64,000 nt of DNA from Propionicimonas sp. Lineage in GTDB: Bacteria > Actinomycetota > Actinomycetes > Propionibacteriales > Propionibacteriaceae. Position 1 is the first letter of the stretch, and every line of letters begins with the position of its first letter. The notes under the pieces were generated by a model that saw only the letters and a program-made list of their open reading frames with translations, had not been told where the DNA came from and searched no databases. Below are positions 28,888 through 38,116 of this stretch, piece by piece. The stretch lies in contig NZ_JARKPQ010000114.1 of assembly GCF_029975155.1 (NCBI RefSeq), positions 1 through 64,000 on the forward strand, read 5' to 3'. A program made the translations under genes and the position numbers.

Positions 28888-30261
28888 TCAGGTTCGGTAG
28901 CGGTGGTGTTGGCGCCAGCGGCGTTGGCCGGGCGAGGCGCCGATTCCTTGTGGGGCGGCGAACTCGGGATGGCCGTTGGGGTCCATCCGGATCGCCCACT
29001 GGGTTTCGGGTGGGGCGCCCGGTACGGGCTCGACCACATGGTGGTGGTAGGCGCATTGCAGCACCCCGTTGTCCAGACTGGTCCGTCCACCGGCCCACCA
29101 GGGCTGGCGATGATGCGCTTCGCACTCGGCCGGACCCACATCACAACCAGGGAACGCACAGCCCTGGTCCCGAGCGATCAACAAGGCCCGCAGAGGGCCG
29201 GTGAACAGCCGCTTCTCCCGGCCCGCATCCAGCGGCATACCCCGTCCGCCCATCACCATCGGCAACACCTGCGCGTCACAGGCCAGCAACCGGGCCTGCC
29301 GGGCAGAAGGCTGCTCCCCTGTGTTCAGCAAAGTGGCGGTGCCCAGCCTGCCGCACAAGGTGTCGTAGTCGATGGTGACCAGGAGCCGGGGACGATCCGC
29401 ACCCAACCGGGGCGGCTTCCTGCACCCGGCATAGTGCTGGGCCAACTGGATCAACGCATCGGCGTGTGCCTGGCCGCGGGAGAGCTGCTCACCGGCCAGG
29501 GCGGCGGTCTTGCGGTTCTTCGCCCCCAACGCTTTGACCAGCCCGACCAGTTGTTGGCCGGCCACCGCGGGGAGCTTGCCATGCAGGAGGAGGGAACCGT
29601 CGTCAGGGTCGGTATGCCAGGTCAGGAACCGGCCCCGGTGTTGGGCAGCCTCCATCCGTTCCACCGCTTTGCGGTCGGCGTCCTCGGCCACCTGCGGGGC
29701 CACCACCTCCACCGCACGGTTCACCAACCGGCCCAACCCGTACGGACCAAACTCACCGCCCAACCCGACCAGATGCGCCGCCACGGCCGCGCGCTGCCCG
29801 GCATCCAGATCCTCCGGCAACCGACCCAGACCGGTCGTAATCGTGCGGGCCTGCTCCGCAGAGAGCCCACCTGTGCCGAGCGCGTCGGCCACCACCGGCT
29901 GGGCATCCAACCCGACCGCCAGCCGGACCTCCTCCCGCGCCGCACGGACCGAATGAGTGTTGCGGTCCACCAGCCACGCCGCGGTCGACAGCCCGGCCTG
30001 TTTCAGGGTGGCCTCACGCTTCTCGGCCTCGGCCAACAACCCCAACCAACGGCCCTGCAACCTCGACAACTGCCGCTGCGTGGCCACTAGGTCGGCCAGC
30101 AAAGCCTTGTCAGTGAACTGCCACGGCTCGACCGGCTCCTCAGGCCACGGCTCCTCAGGCCACTGATCGAGCCGGTGCCCGATCGCCTCCAGCAGTTCCA
30201 GATGGCCGTTCGGGCACGGGTCCACCACCACCCTCGTGGTGATCGTCGTGTCCTCGTCCAT
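28888..30261 (-). CDS. DUF222 / HNH endonuclease-domain protein (13E12 repeat family)
   Basis: Actinobacterial 13E12-type protein (457 residues): an N-terminal helical DUF222 domain (about residues 40-300) and a C-terminal HNH nuclease domain. The HNH motif is CAFPGCDVGPAECEAHHRQP, then the Asn of TSLDNGVLQC and the terminal histidines of AYHHHVVE. The family occurs in many copies in actinobacterial genomes; its job is not firmly known. Start at 30261 is favoured by TAGCGT on the minus strand 7 bases before the ATG. A longer reading runs 41 codons upstream into repeat DNA. The gene and the VOC gene lie between two 44-base direct repeats. Confidence 0.9.
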   Translation of the reverse strand: MDEDTTITTRVVVDPCPNGHLELLEAIGHRLDQWPEEPWPEEPVEPWQFTDKALLADLVATQRQLSRLQGRWLGLLAEAEKREATLKQAGLSTAAWLVDRNTHSVRAAREEVRLAVGLDAQPVVADALGTGGLSAEQARTITTGLGRLPEDLDAGQRAAVAAHLVGLGGEFGPYGLGRLVNRAVEVVAPQVAEDADRKAVERMEAAQHRGRFLTWHTDPDDGSLLLHGKLPAVAGQQLVGLVKALGAKNRKTAALAGEQLSRGQAHADALIQLAQHYAGCRKPPRLGADRPRLLVTIDYDTLCGRLGTATLLNTGEQPSARQARLLACDAQVLPMVMGGRGMPLDAGREKRLFTGPLRALLIARDQGCAFPGCDVGPAECEAHHRQPWWAGGRTSLDNGVLQCAYHHHVVEPVPGAPPETQWAIRMDPNGHPEFAAPQGIGASPGQRRWRQHHRYRT

Positions 30262-30268
30262 GGCTACC

Positions 30269-30274
30269 ACGCTA
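30269..30274 (-). promoter_or_regulatory. Leaderless -10 box (TAGCGT) of the 13E12 gene
   Basis: On the minus strand TAGCGT ends 7 bases before the chosen ATG at 30261, in the same layout as the other leaderless boxes here. It argues against the upstream ATG at 30384. Confidence 0.45.
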
Positions 30275-30386
30275 GAGGCCAGCACCGACACTTTCCGGGC
30301 TGAACAGCCCCTGAACCAGGCTTGTGGAATGAGAGTTTCCTGAGAAAAATCGTACACACCAACGAAACCCTGACCGGCCATCACCA

Positions 30387-30430
30387 GCCCTTCGTGACAC
30401 TCGCTGACGCTCGCTCCTCAGGGAACGATG
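30387..30430. repeat. 44-base direct repeat, copy 2
   Basis: Matches 28343-28386 with a single mismatch (A to G) in the same orientation. It lies between the 13E12 promoter and the SNF2 gene stop. Confidence 0.8.
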
Positions 30431-30462
30431 GGTGGCGGGCGGTCAGCGGGGAACGGTATGGC

Positions 30463-33400
30463 TCAGGGTTCCAGGAGGCCCCGGATGTCCTCGGCGGTGA
30501 GTGGGGCGGCGAGGTCGCCGGCCTCGCCGACGACCTTCGCGAACAGGTCGCGCTTGCGCTCCTGGAGGGCGACGACCTTCTCCTCGATGGTGTCCTCGCT
30601 GACGAGCCGGTAGACCATCACATGCTTGTCCTGGCCGATCCGGTGGGTGCGGTCGATCGCCTGCAGCTCCGCCGCAGGGTTCCACCACGGGTCGAGGATG
30701 AACACGTAGTCGGCCTCGGTCAGGGTGAGACCGAAGCCACCGGCCTTCAGGCTGATCAGGAACACCGGATCGGTGCCCGAGCGGAACGCCTCGATCCGGG
30801 CCGAGCGGTCGCGCGTCCGTCCGTCGAGGTAGCTGGTCCCGATCCCCTCGTCCCGCAGCCGGTCCCTGACCATGCCCAGGTACGTGGTGAACTGGCTGAA
30901 CACCAACGCGCGGTGTCCCTCGGACGCGAGTTCGCTGACCAGTTCGACCAGAGTGTCGATCTTCGCCGAGACCGCGGCCTGCCCGGGCAGCACCAGCGCC
31001 GGCGACAACGCCAACTGCCGCAGCAGGGTCAGCGAGGCGAGGATCGTGATCCGGTTGCGGCGCAGGTCGTCGACCAGCCCCAGCACCTTCTTGCGCTCCG
31101 CGGCCAGCTGGCGGTCGTAGAGCCGGCGGTGCCCGGGAGACAGCGGCACGGGCAGCACCTGCTCCTGCTTGGGCGGCAGCTCCGCGGCCACGCTCTCCTT
31201 CGTGCGGCGCAGCATCAGCGGACGAACGCGCCGGTGCAGCCGGGCCAGTGCCCGCGGGTCGCTTCCCGACTCGATCGGACGCCGGTACGCCTCGGCGAAC
31301 ACCGCCGGATCGGCGAACAACCCCGGAGCGACGATCGACAGCAGCGACCACAGGTCCATCAGGTTGTTCTCCAGCGGCGTGCCGGTCATCGCGAACGTCG
31401 CGGACGCCCGCAGCCTGCGCACCGCCTGGTACACCCGTGCCTGCCGGTTCTTCACGAACTGCGCCTCGTCGAGGAACACCGCCGTCCACGGCTGGGCGGC
31501 GTACTCCTCGGCATCCAGCCGCAGCAGCGTGTAGGAGGTCACGACCAGGTCGGCGTCCGCGGCGACGTCGGCCAGCGACTCCGTCCGCCGCTTCGCCGTG
31601 CCGCCGATCACCCGCACGCGCAGGCCGGGCGCGAACCGGGCCGCCTCCGCCGCCCATGTGCCCAGCACGGACGTCGGCGCCACGACCAGCAGTGGACGCT
31701 CCAGCGGTCCGGCCTCCGCCAACGAGCAGGCCAGCGCGAGGGCCTGCAGGGTCTTGCCCAGCCCCATGTCGTCGGCCAGGATCCCACCCAGCCGGGCACC
31801 GTGCAGGAAGTGCAGCCACCGGAAGCCCACCTCCTGGTAGGGACGCAGCGTCGCCCGCAGCCCCGCCGGCACCGGCACCGCCGGCAGCTCGTCGGTCTGC
31901 AGCAACGCCGTGACGGCCGATCGCCAGGCCCGCGACTGCCGGGCGACCACGCCGAGATCGACCAGTTCCTCCCAGAGTCCCGCATGGACCGTGCGCAGCC
32001 GCAGGCCCTCCCCGTCGCGAGGCTGCAGCCGGTCGGCCTCCTCGATCAGCGCCCGCAGCTGCGCGAGCTCGGGCCGGTCGAGGCTGAACCAGGTGCCCGA
32101 CGGCAGGATCAGCGCCTCCTGACCGGTGGCCAGTGCGGTGAACAGCTCCCGGTACTCGACCGGCTCACCCTCGATCGTCACGGTGACGGCGAGGTTGAAC
32201 CAGTCGGTGCCCTCCGCGGGGTCGGTCACCTCGAGCTGGACCTGTGGCGCCTCGGTCGCGCGACGATAGGCCCGCGGCGTGCCGGTCACCTCGACCACCA
32301 CGCCGTGGTCGCGGAGTGCGTCCAGCCCGTGGCTGACGAACTCGGCCGTCGCGGCGCCGCGGAGCATCGCGGTCTCGGCGACCAGTCGTCCGGACGGGCT
32401 GTCCCGTGCCGGCCACGGCCCCGGCGGCAGCGCATCGAGCAGCGCCCGCTCCGCCTCCGGGTCGCGGTAGCCGGGCCGCTCGCCGTACGGATAGAGCTCC
32501 ACGTCGAAGCCACGCTCGCCCACCCGGTAGCGGAACGCCCAGCGCAACTCGGTGACGTGGTCGGCGGCGAAGGTGACCTGCAGCACCAGCTGGGGCGGGT
32601 CGGCCGTCGGCAGGTCGACATCGGGGTCGGCCGACACGTCCACCACCCGCCGCAACGCCGGGTAGAACTCCGCCGCGAAGGCCGGCACGTCGGCCTCCGG
32701 AATGTCGAGCCGGGCGTGCTGCAGCAGCAGCGTCTCCTGCCCGTGGCTCAGCGGTTCGACGAACGGCACCAGCGCCAGCTCGCCGTTGCCCCTGGCGACG
32801 AAGCCGTGGGCGGGACTGCCCACCAGCTGCGCGAACTGCACCGGCAGCTCCCTGCCCTCGGTCGCCGCGAAGGTGTGGAGCTGCAGGCCGTCCGCGGTGC
32901 GGCCCAGCCGGCTGGTCACCCGGGCAGGTTCGAGGATTCGGACGGGTGGCGTGCCCTGTCCCGGCACGAACTCCACCCCCGCGGCCACGGCTTCGCGCAG
33001 CCAGTGCCAGACACCGGCGCCCAGCTCGGACAGTTCGGCCACGTCGGCCCGCCGGGAGTAGTAGGCGTAGCCACTGCGCTGGTCGCGGGTCCGGGCCAGG
33101 CCGGCGAGCACCGCCCGGTGCTCCTCGAGGTAGTCACTCCCCCACGGCGAGGCCACGGTGTCCCAGGTGATGCCGGTGCGCACCCAGCGCTGCGAGCGGC
33201 CCCAGACCAGCGGACGCAGCTGCACGGTGCCGGCCGCGGACAGGCCCACCTGGATCGCGAGCGGCTGGCCGCGCGACGTCGTCCGGGCGTCGGCGGCGAT
33301 GTCGGTCAGTGCGCGTTGCCAGGCAGGCGTGAGCGCGCGGAGGTTCACCGTCCGCATGTGCCACAGCAATGCTGCCCCGTGTTTGCAGTTGTAGCCGACC

Positions 33401-33654
33401 GGGCACGAGCAGGACGTGCTCACCGTCCCGGTCGCGGCGTCGTGCCGGGCGACGGTCTGGTAGGCGCGATAGCTGGAACCGCGCACCTGCGCCTGGACGA
33501 GGCTGCCGCCCGTGCCCGAGCCGCTGGCGATGTGCCCCACCCTGCCCTGCCGCACGTACTCCTGACCGCGGGCGAGGGTCAGCTCGCCGAAGAGATCGAC
33601 CAGTCGGCGCTCGCTGAGTTCGTGCACCCAGTCGGGATACTTCGACCCACTCAT
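30463..33654 (-). CDS. SWIM zinc-finger SNF2/Rad54-type helicase
   Basis: Large cytoplasmic DNA-dependent ATPase (1063 residues). Near the N-terminus a SWIM zinc finger shows CSC at residues 82-84 and CKH at 90-92 (CxC...CxH). A long central region without a clear motif follows. The SNF2 core starts with DDMGLGKTLQALALA (Walker A, about residue 630) and continues with DEAQFVKN (motif II, about residue 730), TGTPLENNLMDLWSLL (motif III) and, at the C-terminus, IDRTHRIGQDKHVMVYRLVS (motif VI) and DTIEEKV. Related actinobacterial genes are presumed to remodel protein-DNA complexes; the exact role is unknown. The ATG overlaps the CPBP protease stop by 4 bases, so the two are coupled. An upstream extension over that gene was rejected. 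Confidence 0.9.
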   Translation of the reverse strand: MSGSKYPDWVHELSERRLVDLFGELTLARGQEYVRQGRVGHIASGSGTGGSLVQAQVRGSSYRAYQTVARHDAATGTVSTSCSCPVGYNCKHGAALLWHMRTVNLRALTPAWQRALTDIAADARTTSRGQPLAIQVGLSAAGTVQLRPLVWGRSQRWVRTGITWDTVASPWGSDYLEEHRAVLAGLARTRDQRSGYAYYSRRADVAELSELGAGVWHWLREAVAAGVEFVPGQGTPPVRILEPARVTSRLGRTADGLQLHTFAATEGRELPVQFAQLVGSPAHGFVARGNGELALVPFVEPLSHGQETLLLQHARLDIPEADVPAFAAEFYPALRRVVDVSADPDVDLPTADPPQLVLQVTFAADHVTELRWAFRYRVGERGFDVELYPYGERPGYRDPEAERALLDALPPGPWPARDSPSGRLVAETAMLRGAATAEFVSHGLDALRDHGVVVEVTGTPRAYRRATEAPQVQLEVTDPAEGTDWFNLAVTVTIEGEPVEYRELFTALATGQEALILPSGTWFSLDRPELAQLRALIEEADRLQPRDGEGLRLRTVHAGLWEELVDLGVVARQSRAWRSAVTALLQTDELPAVPVPAGLRATLRPYQEVGFRWLHFLHGARLGGILADDMGLGKTLQALALACSLAEAGPLERPLLVVAPTSVLGTWAAEAARFAPGLRVRVIGGTAKRRTESLADVAADADLVVTSYTLLRLDAEEYAAQPWTAVFLDEAQFVKNRQARVYQAVRRLRASATFAMTGTPLENNLMDLWSLLSIVAPGLFADPAVFAEAYRRPIESGSDPRALARLHRRVRPLMLRRTKESVAAELPPKQEQVLPVPLSPGHRRLYDRQLAAERKKVLGLVDDLRRNRITILASLTLLRQLALSPALVLPGQAAVSAKIDTLVELVSELASEGHRALVFSQFTTYLGMVRDRLRDEGIGTSYLDGRTRDRSARIEAFRSGTDPVFLISLKAGGFGLTLTEADYVFILDPWWNPAAELQAIDRTHRIGQDKHVMVYRLVSEDTIEEKVVALQERKRDLFAKVVGEAGDLAAPLTAEDIRGLLEP

Positions 33655-34622
33655 CCGGTGCGACCGGCCCGCTTCCTCGTGACGAGCCAGAACAGCGCCG
33701 CGACGACGGCGGTCGCGGCTGCGCCCACCAGCCCGGCCGGCGGGGCGAGCAGCGGATTGGCGTCGACGAGGACGACCAGGAAGACGCCGGCGAATCCGTT
33801 CACCGCGCCGTGCAGCACCGCGGGTGCGAGCAGTGAGCCGGTGACCTCGCGGGCGCGCCACAGCAGGAAGGAGAACGGGACGCACCACGCCACCATGAAC
33901 GCCGTGCCGATGCGGCCGTAGCCGGCGTAGTTGAACCCCATCAGGATCAGTGGGCCGTGCCACACGCCCCACAGCACACCGGTGACGACGTTGGCCCAGA
34001 ACGCGCCGAGCGGACGCAACTCGTCAGCCAGCCAACCGCGCCAGCCGTACTCCTCACCGAAGGCGAACAGGCCGTTGACAGTGACGCCGGCGATCAGCGC
34101 GCCGCCGTAGGCGAGGCCCACCAGCGGCCAGAGCGACGGGACGCTGGCGCCCACCTGAGCGACCTGCTCGGCGTCCATGCTGGGCGCGAGCAGCAGGGCG
34201 TTGGCCAGGATGTCCGCCTGGCTGAACAGCACCCGGCCCGCCGCGCTCACGTCGAGGACGTTGCCGAGCACGTACGTGAGCCCGAGCATGCCGAGCAGCA
34301 GCGCCGCGATCACGGCCACGGTGACCACGAGCAGGGCCGGCAGCGTGCGCCGGAAGCCGGCGAAGGTCGTCCGGATCAGGGCCGGACGCCTGTCGAGCCG
34401 CTCGACGACCAGGGCCGCCACCAGCGGGGCGGGCATGTAGAGGAAAGCGAGCACAGCGGTCACGATGCTGAGGCCCTGGCCGCCACCGAGAGTTCGGTTG
34501 CCGCTCAGGTACAACCCGGCCGCGATCAGGCAGACCCAGCCGAACGCCAGCCCGTAGAACAGCGCCACCCGTCCCCAGCGGACCTTCCGTTTCGCCGGCA
34601 CCGGCGCTTCGCTCACAACCAC
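33651..34622 (-). CDS. CPBP-family intramembrane metalloprotease
   Basis: Membrane protein of 323 residues in the CPBP (CAAX protease/bacteriocin-processing) family. The three catalytic motifs are FGEEYGWRGWL (EExxxR), WHGPLILMGFN (FxxxH-type) and HGAVNGFAG (HxxxN), in order at about residues 210, 245 and 285. About eight hydrophobic segments are seen. The GTG at 34622 is preferred because TACGGT on the minus strand lies 6 bases before it. A downstream GTG at 34616 is also possible. The stop overlaps the SNF2 start, so they form a two-gene unit. Substrates are unknown; some family members process small proteins or give bacteriocin immunity. Confidence 0.85.
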   Translation of the reverse strand: MVVSEAPVPAKRKVRWGRVALFYGLAFGWVCLIAAGLYLSGNRTLGGGQGLSIVTAVLAFLYMPAPLVAALVVERLDRRPALIRTTFAGFRRTLPALLVVTVAVIAALLLGMLGLTYVLGNVLDVSAAGRVLFSQADILANALLLAPSMDAEQVAQVGASVPSLWPLVGLAYGGALIAGVTVNGLFAFGEEYGWRGWLADELRPLGAFWANVVTGVLWGVWHGPLILMGFNYAGYGRIGTAFMVAWCVPFSFLLWRAREVTGSLLAPAVLHGAVNGFAGVFLVVLVDANPLLAPPAGLVGAAATAVVAALFWLVTRKRAGRTG

Positions 34623-34628
34623 GGACCA

Positions 34629-34634
34629 ACCGTA
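34629..34634 (-). promoter_or_regulatory. Leaderless -10 box (TACGGT) of the CPBP-SNF2 unit
   Basis: TACGGT on the minus strand ends 6 bases before the GTG at 34622. It is the same hexamer and spacing as at 26545-26550. Confidence 0.45.
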
Positions 34635-34756
34635 GCCGTCCCCGCCGACACTCTTCGCCAACGCCCTCCGGGCGCCACCGCACACCACAGTGTGGAGGGA
34701 AACCGGCGACTACGCCGGGAAACCGTCCACAGCGTTGTGATGGACGGCGGCGGAAC

Positions 34757-35878
34757 CTACACCCAGGCGCCGCGGTGCAGAACCCGGGTCGCGCGCAGGT
34801 CGTCGTCCAGGACGGCGACGTCGGCCCGCTTCCCTGCCGCGAGCCGGCCGACGTCGGGCAGGCTCAGGTAGTCGGCGGGCACCTGGGTGGCGGCCCGGAC
34901 GGCCTGGCCGAACGGGATTCCCGCGGCCACGGCGTTGCGGACGGCCCGGTCGAGGGTGAGCGTGGAGCCGGCGATGGTGTCGGTGCCGGCGATCCGCGCG
35001 ACGCCGTCCCGCACCTCGACGGGGAGCTCACCGAGCACGTAGTCGCCGTCGGACGATGCGGCGGCGGCCATCGCGTCGGTGACGAACACCACGCGGGCGG
35101 GGGTGGAGGCAGCGACGAAGGCGACCAGTTCGGGCCGGACGTGCACACCGTCCATGATCAGCTCGAGGTAGACGCGCGGGTCCTCCCACAGCGCGAGGAC
35201 GGGGCCGGGATCGCGGTGGCGCAGGGGTGCCATCGCGTTGAACAGGTGGGTCGCACCCGTGGCGCCGGCGTCGATCGCGGCGCGGCAGGCGTCGTAGTCG
35301 GCGTCGGTGTGCCCGACCGCCGCCACAACCCCGCGCGCGGTCATCAGCCGGATCGAGTCCAGCGCGCCCCGGAGTTCGGGGGCGATCGTGACCATCTTCA
35401 CCGCGCCGCGGCCGGCGTCGAGCAGGGCGGCCACCTCGGCCGGGTCCGGGTCGGTGAGCAGCTGCGGCGGGTGCGCACCCTTGTACTTCAGCGCGAGCCA
35501 CGGCCCCTCGAGGTGGATGCCGGCCAGTTCGCCGGACTCGACCAGATCGGCCAGGCAGGACACCTGCCGGGCCAGGTCGGGCAGCGTCCCGGTGACCAGG
35601 GAGGCCACCATCGTGGTGACGCCGAGCCGGCGGTGCGCGGCGAGCGCCTGCCGCGCCACGTCGGCGTCCTCCGTGACGAAGGACGCGCCTCCGCCGCCGT
35701 GGCTGTGCACGTCCACGTAGCCGGGGACGACGATCCCGGCCAGGTGCTCGTCGGCCGGACGCGGTGGCGCGCCCTCACCCGCGGCGACGATCCGGTCGCC
35801 GGCGACCTCGAAGTAGCCGGCGACCGGTGCGTCGGCGTCCGGGAACAGAACCCGGTCGGCGGAGAACAGCATGATCAC
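34757..35878 (-). CDS. nagA: N-acetylglucosamine-6-phosphate deacetylase
   Basis: Cytoplasmic metal hydrolase (373 residues) that removes acetate from GlcNAc-6-phosphate, the step before NagB. The amidohydrolase barrel shows VPGYVDVHSHGGGG, the metal-site glutamate HLEGPWL, AVGHTDADY and GATHLFNAM (metal histidines), the catalytic aspartate in FVTDAMAAA, and the C-terminal LAAGKRADVAVLDDD typical of the superfamily. The GTG at 35878 overlaps the nagB stop (GTGA); an ATG two codons later is equally possible. It is the downstream gene of nagBA. Confidence 0.93.
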   Translation of the reverse strand: MIMLFSADRVLFPDADAPVAGYFEVAGDRIVAAGEGAPPRPADEHLAGIVVPGYVDVHSHGGGGASFVTEDADVARQALAAHRRLGVTTMVASLVTGTLPDLARQVSCLADLVESGELAGIHLEGPWLALKYKGAHPPQLLTDPDPAEVAALLDAGRGAVKMVTIAPELRGALDSIRLMTARGVVAAVGHTDADYDACRAAIDAGATGATHLFNAMAPLRHRDPGPVLALWEDPRVYLELIMDGVHVRPELVAFVAASTPARVVFVTDAMAAAASSDGDYVLGELPVEVRDGVARIAGTDTIAGSTLTLDRAVRNAVAAGIPFGQAVRAATQVPADYLSLPDVGRLAAGKRADVAVLDDDLRATRVLHRGAWV

Positions 35879-36666
35879 ACGTCCAGTCGTTGCCAGTCGG
35901 GCAGGTTGGCGTAGGTCTCCTTGTAGTAGTCGGCCAGCGCCAGTTCGGCCGCCGCCTCCTCGTCCACCACGATCGTGGCGTGCGGGTGCAACTGCAGCAC
36001 CGAGCCGGGGTACATCGCGGTCACCGGGCCCTCGACGATCTGGGCGATGGCGTGGGCCTTGCCGGCGCCGGTCGCGACCAGGACGACGTTGCGTGCGTCC
36101 ATGATCGTCCCCAGGCCCTGGGTCAGGCAGTGCCGCGGCACGTCGTCCACGGAGTCGAAGAACCGCGCGTTGTCCTCCCGGGTGCGGGCCGCGAGGGTCT
36201 TGATCCGGGTGCGCGACGACAGCGAGGACGTCGGCTCGTTGAACCCGATGTGGCCGTTGGAGCCCACCCCGAGGAACTGGATGTCCACCCCGCCGGCGGC
36301 CCTGATCTGTTCCTCGTACTCGAGGCAGGCGGCGGCAAGGTCGTCGGCGAACCCGTTCGGCACATGGACGCGCGCCGGGTCGAGGCGCATCGGCTCGGTG
36401 ACGGTCTTGCGGATGATCTCGTGATAGCTCTCCGGATGACCCTCCGGGATGCCGACGTACTCGTCCAGGGCGAAGGCGGACGCCTCCGACAGGTCGAGTG
36501 CGCCCGCGTCCACGAGCCGGGCGAGCTCGGCGAACGTCTGGACCGGAGACGACCCGGTGGCCACGCCGAGCACCACCTTCGGACCGATCGTGGCGGCGAT
36601 CCGGGCGGCCTTGGCCGCGGCGACCTCGCCGACCCGCTGGGCGTTCGGGCAGATGATGACTTCCAT
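35875..36666 (-). CDS. nagB: Glucosamine-6-phosphate deaminase
   Basis: Isomerase-deaminase (263 residues) that converts glucosamine-6-phosphate to fructose-6-phosphate and ammonia, feeding GlcNAc into glycolysis. Family markers are LGVATGSSPVQTFAEL, ALDEYVG (catalytic Asp), and FLGVGSNGHIGFNEP with its catalytic region, followed by HCLTQGLGTIMDAR. Length is usual. It lies about 100 bases downstream of the PTS EIIC gene on the same strand, with a strong hairpin between, and overlaps nagA by 4 bases. Confidence 0.95.
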   Translation of the reverse strand: MEVIICPNAQRVGEVAAAKAARIAATIGPKVVLGVATGSSPVQTFAELARLVDAGALDLSEASAFALDEYVGIPEGHPESYHEIIRKTVTEPMRLDPARVHVPNGFADDLAAACLEYEEQIRAAGGVDIQFLGVGSNGHIGFNEPTSSLSSRTRIKTLAARTREDNARFFDSVDDVPRHCLTQGLGTIMDARNVVLVATGAGKAHAIAQIVEGPVTAMYPGSVLQLHPHATIVVDEEAAAELALADYYKETYANLPDWQRLDV

Positions 36667-36684
36667 TGCTTCCTTCTTCTCGTG

Positions 36685-36760
36685 CCCCCATCCTTGCCGA
36701 CTTGTCAGAATCTCAGCCGGTTGTGGCGCGCCGAGATTCTGACAAGTCGGACGATGGGGG
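36685..36760. terminator. Long hairpin between PTS EIIC and nagB
   Basis: Perfect 18-base arms at 36697-36714 and 36733-36750 (CCGACTTGTCAGAATCTC and its complement) enclose an 18-base loop. An outer CCCCCA (36685-36690) pairs with TGGGGG (36755-36760). It lies in the gap between the EIIC stop and nagB start. With no T-run, it may act as a processing or attenuation hairpin, or be a repeat element, rather than a classical terminator. Confidence 0.6.
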
Positions 36761-36772
36761 TCGGCTGGAGTA

Positions 36773-38116
36773 CTACTGGGCGGTGGGATCGAGGGAGAGG
36801 GTGCTCTCGGCGTCGTCGTCCTCGCGGCCCGGGGTCTTCAGGTTGAGCCTGCGGATGACCGTGCGGAACATGAAGTAGTAGAGGACGGCGAACGCAAGTC
36901 CGAGCGGGATGATCAACCATGGCTGCTGGCCGATGTTCCAGTTCAGCAGGTAGTCGAACAGACCGGCCGAGAAACCGAAGCCCATGTGGACGCCCAGGGC
37001 ATTGGTGATCGCCAGGGACAGGCCGGTGAGCACGGCGTGGGCGATGTACAGCGGCCAGGCGATGAACATGAACGAGAACTCGATCGGCTCGGTGACGCCG
37101 GTGAGGAACGCGGTCAGGGCGACCGAGATCATGATGCCGCCGACGGCCTTGCGGTTCTTCGGCTTGGCCTCCTGCCAGATCGCCAGGCAGGCGGCGGGCA
37201 GGGCGAACATCATGATCGGGAAGAAGCCACTCATGAAGATGCCCGCGGTCGGGTCGCCGGCCAGGAAGCGAGCGATGTCGCCGTGCACGACGGTGCCGTC
37301 GGCCTTGGTGAACTCACCGAGCAGGAACCACGGCGGGTTGTTCAGGATGTGGTGCAGACCCAGCGGGATCAGCAAGCGGTTGAGCGTGCCGTAGACGAAG
37401 CCGCCAACGATGGCGTTGCCGGCCACCCAGTTGCCGACCGCGGTCAGGCCGCCGTTGAACGCCGGGTAGATGAAGGCAAGCACCACGGCCAGCAGCAGAC
37501 CGGCGACGGCGGTGATCATCGGGACGAACCTGCGGCCGCCGAAGAAGGCCAGGTAGGGCGGCAGCGAGATGCGGTAGTACCGCTGCCACAGCCAGCCGGC
37601 GACGAGACCCATCAGGATGCCGCCGAGGACGCCGTAGTTGATCAGCGGGTTGGCCGTCCCGCCGACACCGACCGCGTGCGTGACCAGCTCGGCGAAGTCG
37701 CCGGCCTTCGCGGCTGCCAGCGCCTCCGGCGAGGCACTCCCCAGCACGCCGGCCGGGGTCTTGTCGACGGTGCCGAGGATGAACGGCGACATCGCCTTGC
37801 CGACCCCGTCGAACACGAGGTAGCCCACCACGGCGGCGAGGGCCGTGGAGCCGTCCGACTTCTTCGCGATGCCGATCGCCACGCCGACCGCGAAGAGAAG
37901 AGGAAGCGCGGTGAACAGTGCTCCGCCCGCCGCGCCGATCACCGCCGCGACCTCGTTCCAGCCGAGGCCGTCCTTGCCGAGGAGATCGTCCTGGCCCAGG
38001 CGCAGCAGCAGCGCCGCGGCGGGGAGGGATGCGATCGGCAGCATCAGGCTGCGGCCGAACTTCTGAAGCGGCGCGAGGTTGAACCGGCCTACGGCCGCCA
38101 TCTCGTTGCTGGTCAC
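36773..38116 (-). CDS. PTS transporter subunit EIIC, N-acetylglucosamine type
   Basis: Membrane translocator of a glucose/GlcNAc-class phosphotransferase system (447 residues, about ten helices). GRSLMLPIASLPAAALLLRLG is the typical N-terminus. The sugar-binding region holds GLHHILNNPPWFLLGEF, and later VTEPIEFSFMF carries the conserved Glu of the EIIC active region; HHILN...WF points to the GlcNAc subgroup rather than glucose. There is no fused B or A domain; those are separate genes at 39007 and 39237. Overlapping the upstream GntR gene by 4 bases and followed by nagBA, it belongs to the GlcNAc operon. Confidence 0.92.
   Translation of the reverse strand: MTSNEMAAVGRFNLAPLQKFGRSLMLPIASLPAAALLLRLGQDDLLGKDGLGWNEVAAVIGAAGGALFTALPLLFAVGVAIGIAKKSDGSTALAAVVGYLVFDGVGKAMSPFILGTVDKTPAGVLGSASPEALAAAKAGDFAELVTHAVGVGGTANPLINYGVLGGILMGLVAGWLWQRYYRISLPPYLAFFGGRRFVPMITAVAGLLLAVVLAFIYPAFNGGLTAVGNWVAGNAIVGGFVYGTLNRLLIPLGLHHILNNPPWFLLGEFTKADGTVVHGDIARFLAGDPTAGIFMSGFFPIMMFALPAACLAIWQEAKPKNRKAVGGIMISVALTAFLTGVTEPIEFSFMFIAWPLYIAHAVLTGLSLAITNALGVHMGFGFSAGLFDYLLNWNIGQQPWLIIPLGLAFAVLYYFMFRTVIRRLNLKTPGREDDDAESTLSLDPTAQ

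Noticed and set aside
36697-36750. Operator for the GlcNAc regulator
   Set aside because: The arms are 18 bases with an 18-base loop, far longer and more widely spaced than GntR sites, and share no sequence with the dre-like palindrome; a hairpin or repeat element is more likely.
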